Assembly (NCBI GenBank): GCA_025617745.1 | Contig: CM046858.1 | Location: forward strand, 50,103,925 to 50,167,924 | Reading direction: 5' to 3' | Length of the DNA stretch: 64,000 bases | Origin: Heliocidaris erythrogramma | Lineage: Eukaryota; Echinodermata; Echinoidea; Camarodonta; Echinometridae | Part shown: positions 9,833-21,123 of the stretch, piece after piece | How the letters are laid out: each line of letters opens with the position of its first letter | Position numbering within the stretch: position 1 is the first letter of the stretch | Position numbers and translations under genes: made by a program | The notes under the pieces: generated by a model | The model's database searches: none | The model's input: only the letters and a program-made list of their open reading frames with translations | Told to the model about the DNA's origin: nothing

Positions 9833-12800
9833 TTAGCAGTTACATGTATATCTATTCAGCAGGAATGTTTTTAGTCTACGTTTAAATGAAAAAATGGTGG
9901 GAGCTGATTTAATAGTATTATTTAAAGAGTTCCAGAACTGTGGTCCGGTATATATAAAAGTCTTTTGTGCAGTAGCTGTCCTGGTCATTGGTAGATGTAG
10001 CATATTTGATTGTCTCGTGGGGTATTTGTGTACTTCATTATTTTTCAAAAATATTTGCAATAAATTTTCTGGTAACTGATTTTTTTCCAATTGGTACATA
10101 AGACAACCGAGATTGTACAAGTATAATTCATCAATTTTTAGGACCTTGTTATTATAAAAGAGAATGTTAGTTTGAGAACGATAGCTTTTATTGCAAATGA
10201 TTCTCATTAGCCTCTTTTGTAGTAACATAACTTTATTGAGATTTTGTTTAATAGAGTAGCCCCATGCGAGTATACCATAATTCAAAAGGGATAAGACAAG
10301 AGTGCAGTATAATACATGCAAGGTGGGCTGTGGAAAAAAATGTTTAATTTTGTTAATGACACCGGTGTTGCGTGATACCTTCTTACATAATTGAATAACA
10401 TGAGATTTCCAGGAAAGACGGTCATCAATTGTAATACCCAGAAATTTGGTATTGGTTACCTGGGTAAGTACATGGTTGTTGAGAATTATAGGTTCTGGAA
10501 GTGCAGTAATACTTTTACTAAATATCATGAAATGGGTTTTATCAAGGTTAAGGGAAAGTTTATTTGCTGTTATCCAAATTGCTACGTTTTTTAACTCAAT
10601 GTTGACGATTTCTGTGAGCAGGTGTGGATCATGATTGGTAAAAAATATGTTAGAATCATCAGCAAAGAGTATAAAGGATAATAGTCTGGATGAAAGATAA
10701 AAATCATTAATATACAATATAAATAGTAGCGGGCCTAATATGGAGCCTTGTGGTACTCCGCACGTTATGTCTCCTAAAGTGGATGAACAGTTATTAATAA
10801 CTACAAATTGTTTCCTGTTTGTAAGGTAATTCCTGAACCACTCCAAGGCCTTTCCTCTAATCCCATAGTGATTCAATTTATGTAAAAGTATATCATGATT
10901 CACTGTGTCAAAGGCCTTGGAGAAGTCCAGGAATATGCCGATTGTGTGGGAATGATGGTCAAGTGCGTTCGTAACCTTGTCGATAAGAGTCAGTAACGCA
11001 TGTGTGGTATTATGCTGTTCACGAAAGCCAAATTGAACATTACTCAGTATGTTATATTCATCAAGAAAACTAATTGTTCTGTTATACATGATCTTTTCCA
11101 GGATCTTGGAAAAAGTTGTTAGTAACGAGATAGGACGATAGTTAGTGATCTGATGGGTATCACCCTTTTTAAATATTGGGACGACTTTTGCAATTTTCAT
11201 TTGGTTTGGTACTATACCCGAGGATAAAGATATGTTATAAATATGTGACAGAGGAACAATGATGTCTGGCAAGATATGCTTTAGCAAAGTATTAGTTATA
11301 TTATCGAATCCAGGGCTCTTGTGGTTTTTAAGTTTTAGTGCAATTCCAGTAATTTCAGCAGAGTCTGTTGGGTACAAAAATAATGTATTAGGGTTAGGTT
11401 GGTTCATGTAATCCATAAAATGTTTATTGGTACTAGGTATGTTTTCGGCTAGGTTTTTTCCGATGTTTACGAAGTAATTATTAAAACTTTCTACAATTAC
11501 TTTTGAGTCATCAATTAAGTTACCATTAACTTTGACAGTGTTAATTAGCCTTTTTTGGTCATTCTTCTTGAGGACACCGTTTATAATTTTCCAGGTACCT
11601 TTCATATCGTTTTTGCTAGAAAGTATTTTGACGGCATAATAATTCTTTTTAGCACTTCTTAGGAGACTAGTTAAAACATTTTTGTATTTTGTATATTTTA
11701 TTCGTGTTTGATGAGTATTGTCGCGCTTATATTTGTAATACAGTTTATTTTTCTTATTTATAGATCTTAAGAGGGCTTTAGTAATCCATGGTGATCGAGG
11801 ATTTTTTTTGTAATTTGATTTTGTATTTGTAGTTTCTGGAATGATTTCATTATATACAAGTGTTAACGTCTCCATAAATTTGTCAAATGATTCATTACAA
11901 TTTTCTGTTTCTAAAACATCGGTCCAGTCAAGAGAACGTAATCTTTCCTTAAGACGAGCAATACTATCATGGGTCAGGCTACGTGGTCTTAGAGATGGAA
12001 GTTGTGTATATTTAGTAGGATCAGGAAATTTAGCAAAAATAGGGAAGTGATCCGTGATATCTGTGATTAATATTCCAACTTCAGGATATGGGTGAACATT
12101 TGATAATATGTGATCTATAAGTGTTGCTGAGTGTTCAGTTATTCTTGTAGGTCTAACTATTAATGGGACAAGAGAGTGTGAAAGAGTGAGATCAAGATAG
12201 CTATGAGTCAGATTATCGTTAAGATTAAGTAGGTCAATATTAAGATCTCCCATTATGAAACACTGTCTATTCGTTAGAAGGGGGTTGGATAAAATTGATT
12301 CAAATTGGTCTAAAAAATCATTACAACTGGTGCTAGGAGGTCGATAGATGATACCAATTAAAATAGCTTTCTTTCCAGGATTAAGGATTTCAATAAAAAG
12401 ACTTTCTAAAGCTGAAGTTATATTCATGTCAGTGTGTATCTTAAATTGGTACCTTGTAGAAATATATGCCGCAACCCCTCCCCCTCTGCTTGGCCTATTA
12501 TTTGTGATTAGTGTATAACCAGGTAGGGATAGAAGAGAACATGTATTGTCGGTTAACCAGGTTTCAGAAAGTCCTATGACAGATGCATTATATTTGATAT
12601 TTTCTAATGTCATACGGAGGTTGTCAAAATTTCTGTTTAAACTTCTGATGTTAAAATGTAGCATGGAAAATTTGGTTTCTGTTATATTGAATTCAGCTGC
12701 AAACTGCTCTTCGTTATAATATTGGGCAACATTATTGGGCACTTCATCATTTAAGTCAAAATCATATTCAAAGACAGCTTGTTGTCTGTTAAAAAGATCA

Positions 12801-12946
12801 GTTATGTCATTTATAGAGTCGTTATGATTTGTACTTGAGTCATGGCTAAAGTTATTATTATCATCATCATGTAGGCCTACAGCAAAAACAGAGGTATTTT
12901 CGTCATCACTTACAAAAGGCAATATATCTGTAGGTAAACTATCCAT
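9833..12946 (-). CDS. LINE (CR1/L2/Rex-like group) endonuclease-reverse transcriptase, intact
   Basis: An uninterrupted 1037-codon ORF. Residues 1-85 are acidic and Asn/Asp-rich. An apurinic-like (EEP) endonuclease follows at about 90-310, with MLHFNIRSLN, GLSETWL, RGGGVAAYIS, IYRPPST, MGDLNIDLL and, at its end, ITDHFPI. The reverse transcriptase spans about 470-780: KSPGFDNI, PIFKKGD, NYRPISLL, the palm-A FLDFSKAFDTVNHDIL, GVPQGSILGPLLF, the catalytic FADDSNIF and LGITIDDRLSW. A C-terminal region with GPQFWNSLNN closes it. No RNase H is seen, which fits the CR1/L2 side of the Jockey superfamily, but the exact clade is not settled. The protein would nick target DNA and copy the element RNA. 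No separate ORF1 was recognised. The absence of stops over 3.1 kb implies a young or still competent copy. Confidence 0.93.
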   Translation of the reverse strand: MDSLPTDILPFVSDDENTSVFAVGLHDDDNNNFSHDSSTNHNDSINDITDLFNRQQAVFEYDFDLNDEVPNNVAQYYNEEQFAAEFNITETKFSMLHFNIRSLNRNFDNLRMTLENIKYNASVIGLSETWLTDNTCSLLSLPGYTLITNNRPSRGGGVAAYISTRYQFKIHTDMNITSALESLFIEILNPGKKAILIGIIYRPPSTSCNDFLDQFESILSNPLLTNRQCFIMGDLNIDLLNLNDNLTHSYLDLTLSHSLVPLIVRPTRITEHSATLIDHILSNVHPYPEVGILITDITDHFPIFAKFPDPTKYTQLPSLRPRSLTHDSIARLKERLRSLDWTDVLETENCNESFDKFMETLTLVYNEIIPETTNTKSNYKKNPRSPWITKALLRSINKKNKLYYKYKRDNTHQTRIKYTKYKNVLTSLLRSAKKNYYAVKILSSKNDMKGTWKIINGVLKKNDQKRLINTVKVNGNLIDDSKVIVESFNNYFVNIGKNLAENIPSTNKHFMDYMNQPNPNTLFLYPTDSAEITGIALKLKNHKSPGFDNITNTLLKHILPDIIVPLSHIYNISLSSGIVPNQMKIAKVVPIFKKGDTHQITNYRPISLLTTFSKILEKIMYNRTISFLDEYNILSNVQFGFREQHNTTHALLTLIDKVTNALDHHSHTIGIFLDFSKAFDTVNHDILLHKLNHYGIRGKALEWFRNYLTNRKQFVVINNCSSTLGDITCGVPQGSILGPLLFILYINDFYLSSRLLSFILFADDSNIFFTNHDPHLLTEIVNIELKNVAIWITANKLSLNLDKTHFMIFSKSITALPEPIILNNHVLTQVTNTKFLGITIDDRLSWKSHVIQLCKKVSRNTGVINKIKHFFPQPTLHVLYCTLVLSLLNYGILAWGYSIKQNLNKVMLLQKRLMRIICNKSYRSQTNILFYNNKVLKIDELYLYNLGCLMYQLEKNQLPENLLQIFLKNNEVHKYPTRQSNMLHLPMTRTATAQKTFIYTGPQFWNSLNNTIKSAPTIFSFKRRLKTFLLNRYTCNC

Positions 12947-14120
12947 TTGAAAAAGATATACGCGTCAAGCGGAAGTTGAAAAGTATGCAGAAGTTTTTAA
13001 ATGCTTGTGTCCCCATAGAAGAATGAGATGAAGAGAAAGGTGTTAGAAAAGGGCCATAAAAAGGAAAAGGAATAGTTGAAGAACGAGATGATAGAAGAGA
13101 ACAATGAACATAAAAAAGAATAAAAGGAATGTAACGACAGAGTACGAATAGTAGGGATAGATACAATGAGTAAAACAGACAAAGCAAAATTATGAGTGCA
13201 CAGAGTATTAGCGGTTCAAGTGTATACATTCCTGAAGATTTTTGCACAAAATTTTCACTACGTTTTGCTGATGCTGGGCCCCTCAAATGAAATAGGTAAA
13301 TGCGTATTGACCGATGAATTCATGCATACACACTCAGAAATGCCGGCTAAAAATCACTAGGCCATTCAATAAATGAACCCACCACCAACCGTTGGCAAAA
13401 AGCAAAAAACAGACAAACAAACAAATTCATATGTTTTACATGTATACCTCTTCCAACCAACAGCTGGCAGGCCCATATCCTAAACAACCCGACGACCCCC
13501 AACCAACACCTCTGAGAATGTAGAAGCAAATAAATTAAGGATACGTTTTGTCTATTGCCTCTTGCTCTTAAATCGTACCATGTTTGCACAGTATACATTT
13601 CATCTACCAGAAAAAGGCCATTGTACCCCCAACAGCCAGAATGTAACCCGCATAGGTCAGTCGCTTTTAGGGCGGTCAAGCACAGAGCACCAAAACGCAA
13701 AAAGCATACCCGCCCGCTGCCCCGGCCACTGAACCCAAAACAACAGAGTCCGCCCATGCCGTGGGCGAAATCACTCAAGCAAAGGGCACGAGCAAGGCAG
13801 ATCCGGTCCCCGGCGCCGCATCAATGTCCAGCACGAGACCATGCTGAACCAACAACCCGGTCAGTACGACGTCGCACCCCGGTACTCTATAGCGTACCGA
13901 ACCTGCGCCAAACACAGGACCCGCCTCGATCGCGCCCCCGCCCAAACGACCCCGCCGCAAAAATACAGGCGCACGCCCTGCTGCTCAGAAACATCAACCC
14001 GGACGACGCACCTCGCTACTCCATTATGACTAGCAACGCATATAGTGCATGTAAATGGCAACCAAACTAGTGGGGGAAAAACAAATAGTAACAAAACCAC
14101 AAGAGGCAAATGCACCATGT
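12947..14120 (-). promoter_or_regulatory. Candidate LINE 5' UTR with CpG-rich block
   Basis: Directly upstream of the LINE start, about 600 bases are AT-rich; then 13480-14060 is strikingly GC- and CpG-rich, the only such block of this size in the window. LINEs often carry an internal promoter at their 5' end, so this could be it. The frames open here on both strands (for example 13555-14070 plus) are proline/arginine-rich by composition and match nothing I know. An unrelated CpG-island promoter cannot be excluded. Confidence 0.4.
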
Positions 14121-16079
14121 TCAGTCAGGTCACGAGACAAAAAATGCATTGAAAACATGCATTATACAATATGAAATGAAAAGAAAAAGGCCATAATTAT
14201 GATTAAAAATTTGTATGTACCCATGCATTCAGAGATCCCCAAAGACGAAACAAAACCACCCGGCAATTCAGCCAATCATAGCATGCTTAGTTTACGTCAA
14301 GCCTTCATTAGCAGAAGTATTGTGCAATTGCTGTAGCAGGAAACTTATGAATAGAAAGTAGGTCGTAACGAGGGTCCCGTTGCAGGGCTACATATAGATT
14401 CAGTACATTACTTGTATGAGCATTCAGGCCATTCAAATGCATAACAAATGTACATAAAATGAGGTATTTAAGTAATGCATTCATGCCAGTAGAGTATAAT
14501 TCATGTGCAAATAGATAGGAATACATTAAACATTAAACATTGCTGCAATGACCCCCACATACCATATTATCGGTTGGTGCATGTTTAGTGACTGAAGGGT
14601 ATGATACCCAAGATTTAATTTAAGGAGTACTACTGTCTTTAGTCGACATTTTTTTTTTTTTCGTAAGTTGGTGACAAAAATACTCAGTGGTGGTAGTGCA
14701 CAGGTGAAGACTCTCATATTCAAAACGAAAGTATTAATAAAGAACTATAGTTGGTGATTTTAGCTAAACATGAACCAAGGGATAATCTATTCAAATACAA
14801 GAAGCGTACTTCACAATGATTACCATTTGGCATGCAGTGTAACAGTAAAAGGTTTTAAGCAACATGAGCAAAAATATGAGATAAGGTGCTTCAATGAAGC
14901 CTTTTACTGGGAATCGAGATACAACTCTTGCGCATGTTGATGGATAAGGGAGAGAATTAAAACAGACATACAAGCGAATCATAGACTCAGTTAGCATATA
15001 GAAATGACTCACATGCACGCGTGGCCTGAGAGTGTATAGAGCTTCAAAATCAGCTCTCGAACTTTTCAAGGATAGAAAATAAAGTTTTGTAAATATCTAG
15101 TAAAGGGCTAGAAACTACAGAACTTTACTCTATAATAGTTGAGGTCTGGAGTGTAAGAATTAGATAAATCAGTTGCTGAGTCAAATATTTCGACCTCGTT
15201 ATGACTTGGTGATTACTAGTTACAGCTTAATTTATAATTTTCCTCATATCTCAAGATTATTGAGCATAATTTGTATAGTCCGATAATGGGTGCTCTTTTA
15301 AGTTGCTTCGTAACAGGCATGTTGTCTTCATGTACAGCAAGTTATCAAGCATTGCCAAACATGAAGTTCAAACAGAGCATAAGGCATGATTCATTTTACA
15401 GTTCGTGCTTATTGTTGCCTTACATTTAATAAACTTACTAGGCTGGAAAGAACTTAACATGAAATTTATTAATGACTCAGACATATAGGATTATTTCAGA
15501 GATGTGGAACATGTTAAGTCATATATTTCTATATACGTCACTCTCAAGAAGATTAGAAGTGATATAAAAAGAAAATTATCTTTCGTTTCACATAAAAGAA
15601 ATAACATGGTGTAGCACTTCATGCTATATTTTTTTTTAAATCTCCTGTAAGAGGCCTGTGTTAGTGAGATTTGGATTAGATGGCATAGTCATTATATTAT
15701 AGGGTAACGGGCATGTTTGTCATTTTGACCTCATTTCAAGTCAAAATGAATTTTGGATTTAACTGTTTATGCCAAGTTAATAATATTTATTATTTAAGCT
15801 TAGGAAATTAACTTTCTTGTTAATTGGAGTATGCAACCTCCCGACAAGAATTAGCTTTCTTGTCAAGAAGTTGCATATTCGCGATGCCTCAGAGGACACG
15901 TGTGTGTTTCTCAAGCATAAAAGCCTATAATATAATCAGGTCATCATGCAATCTTTTTGATATAGGCAAATTTATACCAAAAAAAGGTGAAGAGCATCTT
16001 ACGCAAGAGGCATAAACAGAACTAATGTTTTTTTCTGTACATTCCATGTGATTCACTGGATTTATAAGTATGTAAAAGT
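14121..16079. other. Intergenic stretch
   Basis: About 2 kb of AT-rich DNA. I see no gene, RNA gene or bounded repeat. Short ORFs at 14308-15069 and 15824-16015 show no domain. Confidence 0.5.
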
Positions 16080-16285
16080 TTAGGCCATTCCTTGAATGCT
16101 TTCAGCGCCTTATAGGCAGCTGGGCTAAAGGCAGGGTAATAATACTACTACGGCGCTTAGGAACATTGTATTAAGCGCAATATAAATGTTATGTATGTAT
16201 ATGTATTATTATTATTATTATTATTAAATAACTGCAGGGATTGCAAAAACTGTCTCAGCCGGAAGTCGAACCCGGGTCTTTGGCA
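16080..16285 (+). mobile_element. SINE 3' tail with (ATT)n end, plus adjacent tRNA-like B-box
   Basis: The segment 16080-16226 matches the 3' part of the SINE at 48538: GCTTTCAGCGCC, GGCTAAAGGCAGGGTAATA, TAAGCGCAATATAAA and a closing ATT repeat. Immediately after it, 16240-16280 read on the minus strand gives GGGTTCGACTTCCGGCTGAGAC, split here as GGGTTCGACTTCC then GGCTGAGAC, a second truncated tRNA-like piece. Confidence 0.65.
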
Positions 16286-16428
16286 AAATGAATTTAGCTA
16301 CGCAAATTATTTCTCCCATTCAAATTAATTGATATATCGTAGTATGTAAATTTACCGTAGAGTTGCCGATGCTATAGTATTCGAACAAATTTCTCACACA
16401 ATAATAAAATTCGTCTACAAATGAAGTA

Positions 16429-16561
16429 ATAATTCACTTACACCAGCTAACAACTCATTCGACTCGGGGCAATATGTTTCTGTTGCGGGCAATATATTCT
16501 GATATAACAAATAAGAAGTATGTTCCTTTTTTTGAGTTGTTAGCTGGTGTAAGTGAATTAT
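16429..16561. repeat. Perfect 29-bp inverted repeat with 75-base loop
   Basis: The arm 16429-16457 is the exact reverse complement of 16533-16561 (core CACCAGCTAACAACTCA / TGAGTTGTTAGCTGGTG). The loop contains two GGGCAATAT motifs. It could be a very short fold-back element or a hairpin transcript; nothing shows transcription. Confidence 0.85.
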
Positions 16562-16685
16562 AATTCTTTTAAGGGCAATATTTTCGATATCCACCGAAAG
16601 TAGAGCCAGTCAATATTATTATTACCTAGACTCTATAATCATCTATATGCCTATTTTGTAGCAATTACTAACACGTCAAACCCAA

Positions 16686-16910
16686 ACCTTCAAAATTCGC
16701 TCAGTAGGGGGGTTATGGGGGTCCAGTTTCCCTCCATAATTCCCTGACAAGATAAAAAAAAAAAAAAAAAAAAAGGTCTTCATTCTAAAAGGGGGGCACA
16801 ATCGAGAAAATGGCGGATCGTCTATGGTCAAAATGCATACTTTTCTTCAAAAGGGGGGGGGGGGGGGCACGGGCCGTAAGTGCCCCCCCCCCCCCCGGAT
16901 CCGTCAATGC
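16686..16910. repeat. Dispersed repeat, unexpanded copy of 1575-1945
   Basis: Same outer sequence as the repeat at 1575, but only a short G-run lies between CGCTCAGTA and GTTATGGGGGTCC. G- and C-runs at 16852-16895 lie near its other end. This copy shows the state before the minisatellite expansion. Confidence 0.85.
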
Positions 16911-17352
16911 TATATGTAATCTGGGCCAAGCAATTGTGACGTAAATTGTTTTACATGTACATGTACAAATTAGTATTTCATAAAATAATTTACAAAGCAT
17001 TTAACGCGTACACACTACTGCGCGTATGCACTTTGATTAAAAGCGCGCTGACAAAAAAGGGTGGAATATGGCAAAAAAAAGTTGCCCTCTTTTTTAGTAC
17101 ATTGGTTTATGGGGAAAACCCAGAAGAGGGCAATATGGCAAATATTGCCCGCTCCGGTGAAGGATTGGGAGTTGCGTATATACGGCTTTTTATTTTGCAG
17201 CTAAAAGTGCCCCATATAGGTAATAATATAGTATATTATATACCGGTATGTTAAATTTTATATGTCATAACAACAACATTTCGTTCAGTTAAAGTGACAA
17301 TAAATTTAAGCTCCTAATGGCGCCATCTTTCAACAGGATGTGATAAGTGTCT

Positions 17353-17540
17353 GTGCTGGGCGTTGTGGCGTGCGCCTGTAATCCAGCTACCAGTGGAAGT
17401 TATAAACTGATTCAGCGGACCCAGGTTCGAGACTGAGTCACGTCTTTCGGATGGTGACGTTAAAGGTCGGTCCCAGAGGTAAATAATCATATCTGATTGA
17501 TACACGTCTGTAAAAACCCAATTACACACATACACACACG
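17353..17540 (+). mobile_element. SINE with 7SL-RNA-like head (copy 1)
   Basis: The first ~35 bases (GGCGTTGTGGCG, TGCGCCTGTAATCC, AGCTACC) match the conserved 5' Alu domain of metazoan 7SL (SRP) RNA, which contains a pol III A-box-like segment. GGTTCGAGACT near 17421 is B-box-like. A body with CGTCTTTCGGATGGTGACG and AAAGGTCGGTCCC follows, and a CA-rich tail. A nearly identical inverted copy is at 44602-44789. The high identity means recent spread. Non-coding; the open frames across both copies are shadows. Confidence 0.8.
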
Positions 17541-17691
17541 TGCCTCTAATTTTTCCATCATGCCCCAGTTTGTAGAAGTTTGTAGAAGCTTGGAATGTAT
17601 CTGTAGGCAATTTTCCACATGTGCAACGTCAAAATTAAGTGTTTGAAATATAAACTGTACTTATTTACCAAACAGCTGTTTGTCGAAATTC

Positions 17692-17719
17692 AAAATTAAT
17701 TGCAATTGCAATTAATTTT
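17692..17719. repeat. 28-bp perfect palindrome
   Basis: The sequence is its own reverse complement, centred on GCAATTGC, flanked by TTAATT steps. It lies about 130 bases beyond the stop codon of the receptor gene. AT-rich palindromes of this size arise by chance seldom, but no function is evident. Confidence 0.9.
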
Positions 17720-17851
17720 CAAATTATAATCTCAATTTAGCAGTTACTGTAAGGTGGCGCTGTTCAGGTTTTGCCAGTTAAATGCCATTTTAAAGTAAAG
17801 ACGACACAAACAAGGCAAATTTACCACCCTCCGCCCTTTCTGTTTGAGTTT

Positions 17852-18581
17852 CTATGTAGAACTATAGATAGGATTTTCTATCATTACAGAGTTATCAACC
17901 TCATTGCCCCTATGAGATTTATCAGGCATAGCGTACATTGCTTCTACAGCGTCACGCTTTCCGGCGCGATTTTGATCACGTCGGTTTTTATCTGGTAGCG
18001 CGTACAAGTCCTTTTTATCTCTAACAACAAAGTTAGATGCTTCCATACCGATCGGTTTCAGACGGTTCTTTGTGGAAGTACCGTATAGCGTAGCGTATTG
18101 CTCCGACGATGGCTTCCCCATGCTCGAGTATACCGTCATCGCTCTTCTGTCTGGCATAGCGTACTTCGGCGAAGGACCGTCTGCTTTGTCAGGCGAGGTA
18201 TACGTCATGGGTCTAGAAGAAGTGGATTTAGCTGAGAGGTCAGGCATGGCATAGAGAGCTGATGGGCCTGATATTGCTTCCTCCAAGAAGGATTTATTCT
18301 CCGTGTTCATGTAATAGGGTTCTTTATTGTTCATCGCTTCGGGGAGGTTCACGTACTTGCGTTCGTCCAGTTCATTTTCAGGGTCTTGCTCCAACTCTGT
18401 ACCCTTGCTCACATAATACGAATCTTCTTCTTTGTCGTCAGGTCTGTTAGATGGTGAGATATCGCCTGGATTTGTTGAGCTGATATTCGACATGTCAACG
18501 TATCCACGTTCGCGGCCATCGTTACCAGCACCGATCCGTGTTGTTGGCTGTTCGCCTGAAGAGGGCCCTTTTTTATTTTCC
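17852..18581 (-). CDS. Receptor last exon: tyrosine-rich cytoplasmic tail
   Basis: This 730-base exon starts after a TCTCTAG acceptor. Its first base completes an Arg codon begun in the transmembrane exon, followed by 242 residues and a stop. The tail has 15 tyrosines. Visible motifs are YVDM (27, YxxM type), YVNL (76) and YMNT (90) of YxN type, YATL (162), four YA(M/L)PD repeats (110, 140, 193, 216) and a final NPIY (236-239). YxxM and YxN are known SH2 ligands for PI3-kinase and Grb2, and NPxY binds PTB domains; their use here is inference. No kinase domain is present, so the protein must signal through partners. The YAMPD repeats match no named motif I know. Confidence 0.88.
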
Positions 18582-19595
18582 CTAGAGACAACAAGGTAGA
18601 AACAAAAAGAAAATATTTTTTTTAAGAATTCGTACACATTATTTAACGTTATTCGGTTTTCAGTTTTTTTATGTTTATATTCAGTTTACAGGCCACATTT
18701 TTCTATTTTCTTTAAATTATCTAAATTTGCCAGCAAATCTCTGGTGTACCGACTAAATTAACACACATCTTTTTCTTCTCCTACATATTTTCAGACTTGA
18801 ACCTACGTATAGTAACACTAAAATATAATGAAATGTACCGACAACAACACAAAAAACAAATAACTACTTTCGATATGTTAAAGTGAACATTTTATAAACC
18901 CGCTCACTTATCTTCTTTGAAAAAACGTATCGTCTAAAGAAATATTGGTGAATTTGCATAATGATGATGAAAAATGGGCTATACTTGAAGATAGAAATTG
19001 TTTGTTTGCATGCTTGTTTGTCGTATTAGAGCTGACATTAGGTAGATTACTTTCTTACACTGTCAGTCTCAAGATGTTGCCATTGTGATAGCATGAGCTG
19101 AGTAGCCATTAATTAATTTTTAATAAATCTTGTTTACTTTATATCATATTGCGTTCTCCTCCCATGGGCAAAATAAACATTGATATAAATACAATTGTTT
19201 TTTCATCATCTCCTTATCATTATCGAAATTTATCATCGTAAATATTTTATAAACACATTACATTTATAATTATAATGTTTGTCATCAAATCAATTCAATC
19301 TTTATTATCCATAACATGCATATTACAAATATGAATACGAAGGCAGATACAAATAATGTATTAAAAGGAGAAAAAATAAATAAAAATAAAACAATCAAAA
19401 CAATCACTGTGGATCTTTTTTTTTACATCATAGTGTCGAGGTAAAAAAATGGGTAAAATAATGCTCTGGTAGAAAACTGAACTGGATGTGTGTCGGCAAA
19501 CTTGGATGGCCCCCTCTCCTCCCCCCCCCCCCAAAAAAAATGGCTGCGCCACTGTTTTTAGCCCATCTTTGGTAACTATGACCACTAACTTGTAC

Positions 19596-19677
19596 CTTCT
19601 CCTGCAAGATATGACGATAACTACGATGGTAAGTATTAACAGAAATGTTCCTCCCCCACCGGCACCGGCATACAGTG
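19596..19677 (-). CDS. Receptor exon: transmembrane segment
   Basis: An 82-base exon with acceptor TTGCTTCCAG and donor GTACAAG, entering in phase 1 and leaving in phase 2. It encodes a Gly-rich turn (AGAGGGG), a hydrophobic stretch TFLLILTIVVIVI of about 15-20 residues, and a Cys-Arg-Arg stop-transfer. With the next exon the membrane border becomes C-R-R-R-E. This fixes the topology: SRCR and WSC modules outside, tyrosine tail inside. Confidence 0.85.
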
Positions 19678-19827
19678 CTGGAAGCAAGAAAAGAGCATCG
19701 TACTATGAAGATAAATGAAATATCACTGAAAGTAAAAAGAAAGAGAAATTAGTTCATTTTATCCACCTCCATTGTACATTTTAGTGTATATAAGCTGATT
19801 GTCAATGAATTCAAAGAATGTTCATAC

Positions 19828-19881
19828 CTATACTTCCTGTGTCTGCAGGCTTCGATGGAACGATTGATGTCAATACCGGTC
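19828..19881 (-). CDS. Receptor exon: short extracellular stalk
   Basis: A 54-base exon, phase 1 in and out, acceptor GGCGAAG and donor GTATGAA. It encodes about 18 Pro/Ser/Thr-containing residues (PVLTSIVPSKPADTGSI). Phase agreement with both neighbours is the main support; it has no domain of its own. The acceptor lacks a strong pyrimidine tract, though TTTTCTTCT lies just upstream. Confidence 0.65.
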
Positions 19882-20287
19882 CTTCGCCAGAAGAAAATGT
19901 AATCAAGGAAATAATGTCAAATGTAGTAGTATGTATAATATACATGTATACATATACGCACCTGACATAATAAAATACTCCGTTGAACACAAATATCGAA
20001 AGATATTGCACAATGTATTTCAAATTTTCATCAGGAAATCGTCCTTGATCAGATATCATTTCCTGATGAAGCCTTAAACAACGATATTAATGTTTAACTT
20101 AATATTTTACTTTGTCAAGTGTTTCTATTTTGTGAGTCACCGTGTGGCAGACTTTTTTAATTATATACATATATATATATATATATAATTGTAAGGAAAC
20201 AACATATACAACAGCTTTGGCAACTCTCGTGGAAATAATTATAATTGTCAGAAATGAAAATGAGAAAATAATGGTTACGTAGCTTAA

Positions 20288-21115
20288 AGGAGTGTTAACC
20301 CCAAAATGTAAATATAATTATGTTCAAAGGTGTAATATATTCTTAATCACTGGCCTGTATCACTTTGGAAATAAAATATCAGAAAAGGGTTTAAATCAAG
20401 ACATTCTAGCACACGGTATCATCTACTAACATTTTATAAGGGGCTGCCATTTTCTTGATACGGAGTTGTACATGAACAATTGTAAACCGCTCCGGTAGGA
20501 ACATATTTTTAATCCTATAGCTAATTTGCTTCTCTTCATTAAAAAAAAATCCCATATATGAAGGAAAATACATAAGAGGTGTATACATATATTCTAAAAT
20601 TTGAAAGTTATAGATTTCTTTTTAAATTCTCTGGTTTTTCTAAATAGAAATTGATTTCTTGTGCTTGCTTGGCAGAGCAGTACATAATTCATACAACCCG
20701 CATTCTGACTATTGAAGTCCATTATCTCAAAGCAGCTGAATGCATAGTTTGTCACTCAGGAAAGTTGTCATCCATAAATTTGAATTATTTTGCTCCGTCG
20801 CGTACGTCATAGTATCAAGAAAATAGATTTATATTTAGTAAACTAGTAATTTTCAAAGAAATATAAAACACATTTTTGTTTTTAGAATATATGTATATAG
20901 CTGTTAAATATTTTAAATCTCAAATGGAAATATCTTTATGTACAAATCAAGGAAATGGCAGCCCCCAGGTATCGCTAGCAGACGATAAATTTTGCTGAGA
21001 AAATCTTGATTTATTATAAATACCCATCTCGTATATAAAACTACGTAGGACAAGAAGAAGGAATAGATTACATCTTTGAACATAAGCACATTTATATTTG
21101 GAGGTTAATTCCCTC
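20288..21115. mobile_element. TTAA-flanked fold-back element
   Basis: TTAA lies at 20284-20287 and 21116-21119. The inward sequences are diverged inverted repeats over more than 150 bases; shared pieces include ATGTTCAAAG, TGTAAT and GGGGCTGCCATTT. No transposase is encoded. TTAA duplication is known for piggyBac and Kolobok families. It lies in the intron between the stalk and linker exons. Confidence 0.75.
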
Positions 21116-21123
21116 TTAAATCC

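Noticed and set aside
13555-14070. 171-codon Pro/Arg-rich plus-strand frame
   Set aside because: It lies in the CpG-rich block; open frames on both strands there follow from GC content, and no domain or start context is seen.
17314-17610. 98-codon frame shared with 44606-44788
   Set aside because: It is the antisense translation of the 7SL-like SINE.
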